Source: Asterias rubens (lineage: Eukaryota > Echinodermata > Asteroidea > Forcipulatida > Asteriidae). Taken from it: DNA of 64,000 bases. The translations under genes and the position numbers were made by a program. Below, piece by piece: positions 36,501 to 47,352 of the stretch. Each line of letters opens with the position of its first letter. The first letter of the stretch is position 1. The stretch lies in NCBI RefSeq assembly GCF_902459465.1, contig NC_047071.1, forward strand, positions 13,598,385 to 13,662,384, read 5' to 3'. Under the pieces are notes generated by a model. That model was not told where the DNA came from. It made no database searches and saw only the letters and a list, made by a program, of their open reading frames with translations.

Positions 36501-39500
36501 TGAATTTGCGAGATAATAATGAAAGAAAAAAGAACCTTGTGTCACGAAGTGGTGTGCTTTCTGATGCTTGATTTCGAGACCTCAAAATCTAATGTTTGAA
36601 GTCTCGAAATCAAATTCATGGAAAATTACTTCTTTCTCAAAAACTATATACTTCAGAGGGAGCCGTTTTTCACAATGTTATATATACCATCAACCTCTCC
36701 CCATTACTCGTTACCAAGTAAGGTTTTAAGCTGATAATTATTTTGAGTAATTACCAATAGTGTCCACTGCCTTTAAACCATCCCAGCTCCCTTGCGAGTA
36801 TACAGCCAGTGCTGCCAAATATGTAACGCACTAAGCTAAGCTAAATCACAAGAACCTTCTCTACTCTCGCAGGTACCCATTTTGTACACCTAGGTGTTCC
36901 AAGAACAAAGCTGTCATGACCAGGATTCAAACACAAAATCAATTTCTACTCTCGCAGGCAATCATTTATACCCCTGGATGAAGAGAAGCAATACATTGAA
37001 GTATCTTGCTCAAAGACACAAGTCTCATGACCAGGATATTAACCCACACCATATGACTAAACCACCAGAACTCGAGTTTGATCGCTCTTAACTGCTCGGC
37101 CATGACACCCAATCAGACATGCAATAGCATTGTGCATTTCCCTCCAGCCACATCCCCCACCCCCCCCCCCCCATCTGCCCATTCTTTCATAATTCCACAT
37201 TCATGATACCCCTGTGTATATAACTCACCCACATGCAGCCACGATACCCGTTTCATACAGGAACAAGGTGTGCTTCTCTCCACAGGCTATCTGCTTGACT
37301 TTCTGATGTGCAATGGGACTCAACTTATGAGGCAAGACCTATATCAAAAAAAATTAATAATATATTAAATAATCAAGAACTGTTGGCCAGAATTTTTAAA
37401 ATATTTCCCAAAAAGTTGAAAATAATTAAAAGTTGACTACCTGTTTTGCCCTAAACATGTATTTTTAACACTTTCTGCATTACAATAATCTCCTGATTTA
37501 TGGAGAAGTTTAACTGAGGAAAATTTCACAGCTTTCGATACTGTTTAGTACATTCGCCAGGGCTCAAATTTTACTCTCGACGGGAGGCCTGAGGCCAGCA
37601 ATTATAGTGTTGGGCCAGTAAACGTTTATTTGCAGTCCGGCAGTCGAGGGTTGTTAAAAATATTAATAAGGGAATCAATGTGTGGTGAAGAGGTTTTCAA
37701 CTAGTGGTTTAATCCCAACGAGGCCTGGTTCTTGATAATTTTACCAAGACGAAACCTTTTCGGTCAAAAACATCATCACTTTTTGGTCAAAAAGTAAAGT
37801 AAATGCAAAACTTATAATTGTTAAATGATTTTCAACAAAACACCCCTCCAGCTATGAAATGGTAAAGCCTTCCGCCGCCCTCGGGTAACCAACTCCTTAT
37901 AAGGGAATGCTGTGCGCATCGCGCGTATCGCGTGATGTGGCACAACTGTTTCAGCCGTTGCTCTCGACCAATAGGAATGAAGAAACTGTCTTAAAAAAAT
38001 AGGTGCAAGCTCGCGTGTCACGCCCATGTTTCAACACTTTGTACTGGTCATAAACAAAGGTTTATACACACCCACGTGACGCGCTCTCCACCAATAGGAA
38101 TAGCGAAACAGTCCGAGGTATTTATGAATGAATAATAATACCTCACTGTGTAGATTCTTGAACAAAATATATAAATATACCATTCTTTCAAATTTTCTGA
38201 AAAACGACATAATGAAGTATACTTATAAATACCCATCAAGACAAATTAAATCAGTCATCAAGTGCTTGTTCAAATATATAAAAAAACACTCTCCACTACC
38301 AAACTACTTTAATATTAATTGTTTTTGAGTGCAAATGTTTATAAAAAGCAAATAGTCAGTTGGGTTATCTCAGTTATAAATCATTTTGTCATTATCACAT
38401 GATTTGAAAACAGAGACAATTCCTAGGGTAATAAAGGAAGCACAAAGTTAAATATTAAGATTCCAAAAACTTCATTAGGAAAATTAGATTGTAAGTAAGA
38501 ACATCTCTGTAGACCTGTTAATTCACACCATAGGGCCTTATAAAGCCTTAAATACAGTGAAATAACTACTTTCATTAGGATTAAGTAGAACAACATCTTT
38601 CATGCAGAGCAATGGCTGTCTAAAGAACAATAGTACCCTGGTAATTAAAGACAGTGGACACTATTGGTAATTGTCAAGAACTAGTCTTCTTACTTGGTGC
38701 ACGTGTATCTCAACATCTGCATCAAATAACAAACCTGTGAAAGTTTGAGCTCAATCGATCGTCGAAGTTGCGAGATATTAATGAAAGAAAAATCACCCTT
38801 GTCGCACCCTGGTCACACAAAGTTGTGTGCTTTCAGATGCTTGATTTCGAGACCTCAAACTCTGAACCTGAGGTCTCGAAATCAAATTTGTGGAAAATAA
38901 CTTCTTTCTCGAAAACTATGTCACTTCTGAGGGAGCTGTTTCGCACAATGTTTTATACTATCAACCTCTCAAGAAAGATAATAATTATTTTGAGTAATTA
39001 CCAATAGTGTCCACTGTCTTTAACAAGAGCAAGCCACACAACAGCTCAATATTTCTACAAAAATGGTACACAGGCCTTGAACGTCGCTCGCCTCTGAAGG
39101 GGCACAGCAATTTTCCTCTGGTAAGGGGCACTCCTAAGAGGAGAATAAAATTGAATTGGCACTTTGCACAGGGCACCATTGCAAACACAAAGGGGCACCA
39201 TGGCAATTGCTCTGAGTGTTGTGGGTTATTTCGAGACAGGCCTGGAATTTTACAGAGGCTGCTGCTTCTCCGGTTGTCTCTGGTCTTGGCCTTTGTGCCC
39301 CTCTAAAAGTTTCCCACAAATTAATGATTTTCCAATGGAAGTGCCCTTTGCAAAAATTAAAATGGCCTTGTCCTCCTTCAGATGAAATTCCAGGCCTGTC
39401 GAGGCCTGGCTACCATTATCGTAAAGAGAGATTTCTCTCTGATGAGGTATCCTCCATAAAACAACTTTTGTTACAACAGTTTCATGACATCTTTCAAGTG

Positions 39501-42217
39501 TCAATTACAGGTTAAACTGAGCCAACATTCAGAAAGGCCATCTGTGGATGTGTTAGGGCAAACAACTAGGTAATTAATATTGTTGTTAGATCTATAGAGA
39601 AATGTGCAAACTAAGCATGACCCCTCAAAAGTACAAAGTTATTAATATTTTTTCATATAATCTGTTGTGCTCAGGGTTAAAAGGGAAGTTCAAAATCAAA
39701 AGTACAATTACCATAACTAGGAGCATTAAAATTAAAAGGAAATGTACAACAATGAATTTTAACACTATGTTTTTACTAAAAATCAATTAGCAACGAAGGC
39801 AAACTTTGTGGAAAATCGTTTTTTGGGAGATGGTACCACTCATGTTTTGGATAAAAACTTTAAGTTGGTAAAATTGCTTTACAAAATTAAATGATAACTA
39901 AGAATAAACACACTGCCTTGATAATTTTAATTCAACTTGATTCCCATCCGAGTGATTTACCTGTGTATTTCTTCAGAGAACTCGGGAGTACTGAGTGAGT
40001 ACACAGTGCTTAATACACCTCGGTGGACGGGTGAACACCAAATTATTTTCAGAGGTATTCTTGACAATTCTTTCAGGGTAAGAACTCTGGATCAGCCCAT
40101 TGACTGTTGTACCTTTCCTTTCAATTTTAGAGTTATTAAGTTATTAGCACAAGCAGCAAAATGTTAAGAACGAGAAGCAGCAAAATTTGGCGCGAATATA
40201 CAGCCATGCCATAACTCTATACCTCATCACAGGCGTTTTTTCTAGCCAAGCAATGTAGCAGATATTGACGAGAAGCCTGCAAAAGAGACATGACCCACAG
40301 TTGGATTTATCACTCTCAAAAATATCTTGATTGATGCCTTGGTTAGTAAGCTAGGAATATCAACACAGTAATTTTTCTTTGTTTAGCAGTGGTGTCTCTC
40401 TAGGTTAGTGTTTTCTTGATCACGTTTTTGGAGTCCAGCTTCTCTATGAAAAACTTATAGAAGACCCCTTGCATATGGCGTCACACTCTCAAAAAGTGCC
40501 ACCCCTGTGGCCAAAAGGTGGCAGATCATTGGACAAATGCTGTTCTTTGGGTGTAAAACTAAAAGCGTACGCACGACCTCAGTGTACCTGGTAGCATTTC
40601 TCGTTATGCAAGGGGGTGTCTATTGATTTCTATAGACCCCTTACACAACGCAGAGCGCACCTCTGAACAATACGCACGTGAAAGTACCAAGTATACAGTG
40701 CATACATATCGCTGTAAGGGTAAAAGCCAAACTATATTACATTTTGTTTATCACCTTTGTCCTTTTGGGTGGGAGGGGCTTTGATGTATCGAACTTGGGG
40801 GAAACCAATTGGTGGGAGGACAAGGGGAAGCTTTGGAGCAGGGGAGATGATCAATGTTGAAGTCAGTTACACCAATGTCAGTTACAACCAACTTTCTGAA
40901 GAAAATCAGAGCACACTGATCGAACCTCCGACTCGTTAATCACCGTTTCTTTTCAGAACCAACACTAATCAAAAAGAGATCACATGGTGTTACCGCAAAA
41001 CTCTTATAGTAACCAACATACCTGATTATCTTTATAGTTTTCTATTCGGAAATCATATCCAAGCTGTGCATAGAAGTTGTTTCCCCAGCTGAAGCACACG
41101 CCGTTCTCTAACCACAGGGTGGTATGACGACTCCCACAAGCTACGCCTTTGATGGGCGACACTTTGCCTTCGCTGGGTAGTTGAACCCTCTGGGGTGTGA
41201 GATGCGTTTCTTTATTTCCACAACCAAGTCTGACAAATTAAGCATTGTAAAGATTTATCATAAAGAGAAAATTCTTGAATTAATTTGGGGCAAACTGAAT
41301 ATATCATCCACATCAATCCTTCAATAACCTGTACAAAAAACTTTCGGCATCAGTTAAAGTGGTCCATTTTAAAGTGGTATTTAATTCAAATATTATCTGA
41401 GACAAAAAAACTAATTGAAAGTCTCCTGTGTTGTAATTTTTTAGGCTATTAGAAAGAAGATTCCTGTCTCATGTACTTACTGACCACTGTTGCCATTACC
41501 CCATGTATAAATCTCATCAGAATCTGAAAATAACAAATCATGGACATTTAATTATTACACAAGTACTTTTGTACATTATCTCATTTTGAAGTCCTTTATC
41601 TCAAAAATATTCTCAGATTTGCTCCATCATCTTGAATACCTCTTCAAAGACAAGTTAAAGTTCAGTACAAAAATCAACGTCACCTTCAACAAAAACCTAC
41701 CTACTATTAAATCGTTGCGGTACTCACTGCTTACACATGTATAGGATTCGACCTGCCTCTAGTGACCACGTAGCTGGGCGGTCTACTTGCAAGGCATAAT
41801 TTACTCTAGCAATGCAATGGTTGCGGGTTTGAATCCCATCAGAGTGATTTGCCTGTCAAATGACCTTCACAGAACTCGAGAAAAGTAATGAGTAAGGGTA
41901 AAAACAAATTTGCCAAACCTACCTGTCACAACTACAGAATGGCTGGATCCACATGCAAATGCCTTCAACCCTTTGACAGCCTGTCCTGAAGAAATCTCTC
42001 CCGACTTTCCTCTGGATTTGATCTTCTCATAAAAGTCACTCATGAAAGATGCCTCCGCGTTTACGTTGTTGGTGTTACCCTGGCCATGCTGTCCGAACTC
42101 CCCACAGCCCCACGAGACAATACACCCATTGTTATTATCAGCTCCAGCTTCTAGACTATTGTTGTTGGATTCAGTGAGTTTTATATCACTCCTGTCACCA
42201 TTGGAGTTATCACTCAT
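33541..42217 (-). CDS. RCC1-repeat protein, N-terminal seven coding exons (3' end not found)
   Basis: Exons on the minus strand: 42217-41923, 41523-41481, 41229-41022, 40276-40223, 37338-37229, 35685-35561, 33684-33541; all have GT-AG borders and phases agree, giving 326 codons plus one base. The start is MSDNSNGD. RCC1 blades are visible: IVSWGCGEFGQHGQG, AFACGSSHSVVVT, IYTWGNGNSGQLGCG, GVACGSRHTTLWL, CFSWGNNFYAQLGY, IACGEKHTLFLY, GSNSFGQLGSGD, IACGANHSLVVT, LFAWGLGRACGYRRQ and GGCAHSVALT. These form a beta-propeller of the RCC1/HERC/RPGR class, which acts as a GTPase-exchange or protein-docking module. I cannot tell which family member this is, because the C-terminal part that would distinguish GEF, HERC or BTB types is missing. 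The frame is open at the last exon, and the following exon must lie left of 33,540 or outside the window. The 54 bp exon (40276-40223) is phase 0 on both sides and could be skipped without breaking frame. Confidence 0.85.
34022..34365 (+). mobile_element. Family A MITE with alternative central palindrome
   Basis: TTAA at 34022-34025 and 34362-34365. The centre is the perfect palindrome arm AAGACTTCAGG plus its complement, 34173-34194, unlike the GAGACCTCA core of other copies. It abuts the next element. Confidence 0.88.
34362..34731 (+). mobile_element. TTAA-type inverted-repeat element, family D
   Basis: Begins TTAAAGGATACATTTGGTAA and ends TTACCAAACGTAGTAAGACCCTTTAA. Inside are GAGATATTGG and an inverted pair around ATCTGAGAAAACGTTACTG / CAGTAGCGCTTCTCAGAT (about 34527-34561). 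It shares its left TTAA with the preceding family A element and lies in an RCC1-gene intron. Confidence 0.75.
34956..35306 (-). other. Unassigned 116-codon open frame inside an RCC1-gene intron
   Basis: GC-richer than its surroundings, with non-repetitive composition (for example WNAGRAMRANIEWVRGPNEM). It has no motif I recognise. It may be a repeat fragment or a fossil exon. No splice signals tie it to the RCC1 gene. Confidence 0.25.
36173..36388 (+). mobile_element. Left half of a family A MITE
   Basis: TTAAAGACACTGGACACC followed by the family A backbone up to the central hairpin (TTTTGAGACGTCAAAATC, then TTTTTGAGGA), where it stops abruptly at the TTAA of the next copy. Confidence 0.82.
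36389..36776 (+). mobile_element. Family A MITE, full copy, tandem to a half copy
   Basis: TTAAAGACAGTGGACAC to GTGTCCACTGCCTTTAA, with central arms GATTTCGAGACCTCA and GAAGTCTCGAAATC. Located in the intron between the RCC1 exons at 37338-37229 and 35685-35561. Confidence 0.9.
36800..37120 (-). mobile_element. Third SINE family, antisense, RCC1-gene intron
   Basis: Body CTCAAAGACACAAGTCTCATGACC and head complement TAACTGCTCGGCCATGACAC at the right. Confidence 0.65.
38645..39023 (+). mobile_element. Family A MITE, full copy
   Basis: TTAAAGACAGTGGACAC to GTGTCCACTGTCTTTAA with the GAGACCTCA/TGAGGTCTC central hairpin (38840-38885). Lies in an RCC1-gene intron. Confidence 0.9.
39070..39415 (+). 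repeat. Dispersed repeat with GGGGCACC / CCTTTGTGCCCC motifs
   Basis: GGCCTTGAACGTCGCTCGCC, GGGCACCATTGCAAACAC and GTCTTGGCCTTTGTGCCCCT occur in order. Partial relatives lie at 11740-11865 (reverse), 17645-17800 (reverse) and 29235-29285. Lies in an RCC1-gene intron. Confidence 0.65.
39938..40026 (+). mobile_element. 5'-truncated SINE tail with intact TTAA
   Basis: TTCCCATCCGAGTGATTTAC to ACAGTGCTTAATACACCTCG. Same family, no insertion; serves as the empty-site comparison for 32574-32914. Confidence 0.75.
40455..40660. repeat. Inverted-repeat element in an RCC1-gene intron
   Basis: ATAGAAGACCCCTTGCATA at the left pairs with TATGCAAGGGGGTGTCTAT near 40609. A second related stretch, CTATAGACCCCTTACACAAC, follows. 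Confidence 0.6.
41755..41906 (+). mobile_element. tRNA-derived SINE in RCC1-gene intron 1
   Basis: GGGTTTGAATCCCATCAGAG (B box) and tail TCACAGAACTCGAG. Its right end is about 16 bp from the minus-strand splice donor of coding exon 1. Confidence 0.7.
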
Positions 42218-42754
42218 TTTGCAAATTGTTTTAATAGCGCAAAGTCTGTAGAATATGCAGAGATGTTATTACTTATCCATCCGTGGTGATACCCTGTCCA
42301 TTCGATCAAAGTATTATTGATCATCAGTCACTGAAATGAATGTAAAAAATAGTTAATCATGGCCTGACGTTTCAATCCTAGTGAAGCTTTCTCAAAGGCT
42401 TAAAAATTAATTGACTGACATTCCCTTGGAGTGGTTGGTAATCGCCTTGAGATGATCACCACTCATTTGCTATTGTGTGTTTTAAATGTTTAAAACCTTT
42501 AGCTCTTTTTAAAAAAAAAATATATTTTTATAATGTACATGATTTAGTGCAATTCAACCGTATCGCTTGTCATACTGTTCATTTCTTTGTAATGTTTTTA
42601 TGAAATAAACCAATAAATATAAAAAATATTTAAAAGATTCAACAATGACTTATGTCCTTCTTTCTCTAAGAAAGGTGTAAATAACTTAAGTATGAAATTG
42701 AAAGAGAAGTACTCATTATAGTGTGAGGTTTATTCACTACCACTGCAGTTTCTT

Positions 42755-42860
42755 ACTTGTGGCGTATCGTGGCCGAGCATTTCTAGTTCGCCGGACCCAA
42801 ACGCTGGTGTTTTCAGCAACAGAGTGTTGGTTCGATACCCGGCTATGACACTTGTCCACT
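42755..42860 (+). mobile_element. tRNA-Leu-like SINE head, sense
   Basis: GGCGTATCGTGGCCGAGCAT (A-box region) and GTTGGTTCGATACCCGG (B box), then TATGACACTTGTC. Third SINE family. Confidence 0.7.
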
Positions 42861-42929
42861 TTTTTTTTAAGGGCCTACAGGGCACTTACATGTATTCTTA
42901 AACAATTATTGATGAACACAGTATCATAT

Positions 42930-43335
42930 AATGAAATCTGGAATTTGCTTGTTATCTGAAAGTTACCAATCTGGAATTTGCTTTTTATCTGAAAGTGATC
43001 AATCCAGAATTTGCTTTTTAGCTGAAAGTGATCAATCCGGAATTTGCTTTCTATCTAACTGGAACAATCCAGAAATTCTTGGTAATCTAAAAGATCAATC
43101 CGGGAGTTGCTTTTTATCCGACAGTGTCTAAAATTGATCAATCTGGAAATTCTTTTTTATCTAAAAGATCAATCCCGGAGTTGCATTTTGATGGACAAAG
43201 TACCGTAGAATGAAATCTGGAATTTGCTTTTTATCTGAAAGTGATCAAGCCAGAATTTGCTTTCTATCGTATTGTAAACAATCCGGAAATTCTTGTTTAT
43301 CTACCGGTAATAGATCAATGCGGGAGTTGCATTTT
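42930..43335. repeat. ~34-37 bp minisatellite, two blocks
   Basis: Unit CTGGAATTTGCTTTTTATC + TGAAAGTGATCAATC, about six copies in 42930-43130, then more diverged copies to 43335. Confidence 0.85.
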
Positions 43336-43420
43336 AAATGTTCTAAATACAAAGCTTGAGAACAAAACATATAACATTTCGTTTCCTGCCTACTACTGTG
43401 TAGATGTTATAGATGTTAAA

Positions 43421-43665
43421 TTTGCATCAGGGATAAAGAATATTATTATTATTATTTTTTTGTTTACCCATACACCGATGTGTGTTAGCACTGTATACTC
43501 AGTACTTTCCCGAGTCCTGTGAAAAATATCACAGGCATGTTTACTCAGTCGAGATTCAAACCCACGACCCTTGCAATTCTAGAGCAGTGTCTTACCAACT
43601 AGACTACCGAGGTTGCCCCGTAGCTAGAGGCAGTTTGAATCCTATGTTTTGGCAGCGGGTACCGC
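43421..43665 (-). mobile_element. tRNA-derived SINE, antisense
   Basis: Same family: TTGCATCAGGGATAAAGAAT at the tail end, an (ATT)n stretch, GATGTGTGTTAGCACTGTAT, then ACCAACTAGACTACCGAGG as the complement of the A box. Confidence 0.8.
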
Positions 43666-44242
43666 AACGATATAATAGGCCTTAGATGTTGTTTTAATTC
43701 CAAGTAAAATGTCGTTTCTATCCAGTATTTATGTTTTTTTAAGAGCTTTAAAACTACAGACAAATTATTCATCACTTTTCAAAATGTCTTTCTGAGATAA
43801 ACTAAACCTTTCATCCTCATGGCCGTACTGCAGGCATCCTACAACATGTTACTTAGAAAGCCCACAAAGGTAATTGAACCATGTAATAGTCGGATAAAGT
43901 TCTCTGGGCACAACGTACTATAAATGTAAACCAACAATTGACCAGGTGAAGAATCGTCTACTGTTTCCGTTTCTAAGCTGTCCTCAAATGTCACAAGTGA
44001 AATTTGAGTCATTTTTTTTGTTGCGGAGTTGCAACATGAGAAGTTTAAAGGAAGAATTCAATTGGCGATTGTCAAGATTACAAAGTAAAATGTCTGATTT
44101 AAACTAAGAAAATCTAAAAAAGCTGTCTGACTGATAGTAACAAATGCCAAATTGGATATTTTTTCCTGGAAGATTGAAATGTTGATTGTGTACGCACTGC
44201 AGGAAAGTTGCCAAGTGTAGACTTTTTTATTTGCAATGGAAA

Positions 44243-44647
44243 TTAAAGGCACTGGACACGATTGGTAATTACTCAAAATAATTGTTAGCATAAAAACTTA
44301 CTTGGTAACAAGCAATGGAGAGCTGTTGATAGTATAAAACATTGTGAGAAACAGCTCCCTCTGAAGCAACATTGTTTTCAAGAAAGAAGTAATTTTCCAT
44401 TGATTTTGAGACTTCAGAACTAAATTTTGAGGTCCCAAAATTAAGCATCTGAAAGCACACAACTTTGTGTGACAAGGGTGTTTTTCTTCCATTATTATCT
44501 CGCAACTTTGACGACCAGTCCCAGTGAGTTCAGATTTTCACAGGTATGCTATTTTGTGCATATATGAATAATAATAATAAAAAGACTTGTGATACACCAA
44601 GTGAGAAGACTGGCCTTTGACAATTACCAATAGTGTCCATGTCTTTA
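44243..44647 (-). mobile_element. Family A MITE, full copy, inverted
   Basis: TTAAAGGCACTGGACACG at the left, GTGTCCATGTCTTTAA at the right; the internal order shows minus orientation. Between the RCC1-type gene and AGGF1. Confidence 0.88.
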
Positions 44648-45238
44648 AATGAGGGAAATAACTTAAACTGTTACTGCTGAAAAGAAAGTTCTACATGTAT
44701 ACAACAGTATATTTTGAAGCAGGTCTAAAAAATACTAAATTGAGGATAGTTTAGAAGTTTGAATGAATATATCTTTGAGCTGTTGGAAAGAAGCGATAGA
44801 TCTATAAAAGAAAAAACGGTTTGTTTGTTTGTTTGTTTTTTTCTAAAATGTTCATGGCTTGTGCTTACTGACCATATTCAGAAACAGGCCCGTTAAGTCT
44901 CTAACTTAAAAGTTGAACATATAAAAGAAAATATTGAAGTATCGTTGCTTTTCATAATGATCTCCAATGTAGTTAAAAATAGTTATAACCCATCATGCAT
45001 TTTATGGCTAGTAATATAAAGTAATAAGTTAAATTTGTATAACTAAAATTTAATCATGCGGCAAGAATAACAAATTGAAACGAAAGAGCATTAAATTTGA
45101 AAACTATTCATCTGAATCTGAATTATATAGCCGGCAAAGCGTCCCTCATAGGGAACATCACAAAAGCTTTGGAACTTAGTTTGGTTTGCTCGTCAAGGAA
45201 GGTGGTGGTTTATTATTCCTTCTGTTCTGAATCATCTT

Positions 45239-45622
45239 TTAAAGTCATTGGACACTTTCGGTAAACAGTATTGTTCAAAGGCCCACACTTTGTGTATCAC
45301 AACTTATATATAAAATAACAAACCTTTAATTTAGGCTCAATCGGTCATCGGAGTCGGGAGAAAATAACGGGAAAACCCACCCTTGTTTCCGCACGTTTCG
45401 CCGTGTCATACGACGTGTGTTTTAAATAAATCCGTAATTCTCAATATCGAGAATTGATAATTGTTGTTTTAATATTTTTTTCAAAAAGTGTAAGCATTTC
45501 ATGGAATAATATTTCAAAAGAAGTCTTTCACCATTACCTTCTGTAAACCCTGTAACTTTGTAAGTTATTTGTTACTCTGTGATTTTTTTTGATTTTTTTT
45601 CTCTGTTCCGAAAGTGTATTAA
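45239..45622 (+). mobile_element. TTAA-type MITE family C, decayed right end
   Basis: TTAAAGTCATTGGACACTTTCGG at the left; CCGAAAGTGTATTAA at the right lacks the outer terminal repeat. Central hairpin AATTCTCAATATCGAGAATT near 45436. Confidence 0.75.
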
Positions 45623-45783
45623 AAAATAATAATATTTGATTTATTAATAATGTGGTCCTACTACTTACTATACTAGCTGGGACCCCAAAATAAAGCATCA
45701 ACAAAAAATGTATCATTTAAATTATGTATTAAAGACGACAATCAAGTGGCACCATCAAATCCAATGGGACCACAAGACTATAA

Positions 45784-45912
45784 GGCCGTGTCCGAAACGA
45801 CGACTTCGGCTACAGCTACGTCTAGATCAGCGCGTCTACCAGTGTTGAAGAATAGGCAGACGCGCGCGATCTAGCCGTAGCTGTAGCCGAAGTCGCCGTT
45901 TCGGACACGGCC
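45784..45912. repeat. 129 bp near-perfect foldback element
   Basis: Arms of about 50 bp, GGCCGTGTCCGAAACG... and ...CGTTTCGGACACGGCC, including CGGCTACAGCTACG / CGTAGCTGTAGCCG, separated by about 20 bp. GC-rich compared with the surroundings. Confidence 0.9.
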
Positions 45913-46464
45913 TAATAAGAGTCAATGTGTTCGTTCATGCATGGTTCATGTGTGAACGGTTCATGTGTGAACAAACGTAAACAACACACACTGACCATTC
46001 ACACAAACGGTCCAGTCATGCCAAGTCGACCGTCGTCCACTTCTTGTTTAGTTGCTGTGATTATTTGCACACAAAACCGTCGAAAACACACCCCAAGTAC
46101 ATAACAAAGTATTAGCGAACAGAAATAGTCTTTTGAAAACGGACAAAGCAATTTTATAGACAATTGTCAAGTTGAGGAACAAGTTGTTTGAATGAAACCT
46201 GGTAACTTACCAGACGACCTCGGTCAAAGTTTGTCAAAATTGGATAATTGATAGTCATAGAACGCCTCGTGAAGCAAAATGTTCAGGGTTGTAGTGTCAC
46301 CGTTTTCAAGCGGTGGTGGTGGATTGAATCCCGCCAAGACAACTGTAAAAAGTTTCACAATGACTATAGATATAAGCATTGTCATCTAGTGCCTGAAACG
46401 CACTTGCAATTACAGATGTTGAACCAACTTTTAAAATATGTTTTTGATAAAGATTGACTTGACA

Positions 46465-46600
46465 AATGTCTATGCTAAGCACAAATTGAGTGGGGCACCA
46501 CATGCACAACTTAATTAGTTGGTAATTTGTTTCTGTTAAGCAATACTATTCTGTGCTTAGCAAGTTTTGTGCTTATGGGCTTGATGAAATTGGGCCTTGG
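46465..46600 (-). repeat. Fragment of the same foldback family
   Basis: Contains ATGCTAAGCACAAATT, TCTGTGCTTAGCAAG and GATGAAATTGGGCC, matching one arm of 29300-29543. Confidence 0.6.
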
Positions 46601-47150
46601 TGATATGATGCTTGGACTCTTCCCATTAAATATGTAAATTGCACATAGCGCAGACGCACTTACATTTTGGTTGGCAAAATCGCGCTGTTTGTACACAGCT
46701 AATGGTTGCTTGACGCAGACGGAATTGCGTTCATTTGTTTGGAAGATCATCTAAGCTTAATACTTCAATGAATTTTATTCTCTGTTATTTGCTATGCTCA
46801 TTGTAAGAACTTTGATTTTTGATTAAGTAGTTTGTTTATAAATATTGTGCATGTTTTTGCAAAAAGAAGTAAATTCAAACTGCAGTGAAAACTAACTATA
46901 CAGCATTTTTTTGTATTTTCGGCATACCATACTTATTTAATTTTTCAGCAAAAATAGGGAAGCCAAAATATTAGAGCGCCACCAATAAATTAGTATTGTC
47001 CAGTTTATCATTTAATGGCGACTTTCCAAGCTGAAATGGAACCCAACATCACAAGGTTTCTTCCTCTATTTATGACAAATTTCCACTGCGATCGTCAACT
47101 GTTAGCATTTATCGTTAAGACTAACATTTCAATTTCATTTTTGTTTTCAG

Positions 47151-47352
47151 TGGAGTACGGATGAGCATCAGAATGTTGATTCACTCAGTCATCAAAACCC
47201 GAAGCTTCATCGCAGACTGAGTCTGATCTGAGCTGAGACACAGTGAAAAATCACTTCTTGTTTTATTGATTGTTTTGGTTGGTTGGTGGTTGATCAACTT
47301 GCTGACTTCTCTAAGTGTGTACGGCCGGAGTGACTTGTTGTAGAGTTTTAAA
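47151..47352 (+). other. Possible AGGF1 5' UTR exon with upstream acceptor
   Basis: A pyrimidine-rich tract ending TTGTTTTCAG at 47141-47150 looks like a splice acceptor about 200 bp before the AGGF1 start codon. It suggests a non-coding first exon further upstream and a second exon that carries the last part of the 5' UTR plus ATGGAG. Without transcript data the true transcription start is unknown. Confidence 0.4.

Larger units (their letters stand above)
42218..47150. other. Intergenic region between divergent genes
   Basis: Contains a SINE head, the 42930 minisatellite, a SINE, two MITEs, the 129 bp foldback and a foldback fragment. Both promoters must lie here, but I see no certain TATA box or initiator. 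Confidence 0.6.
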
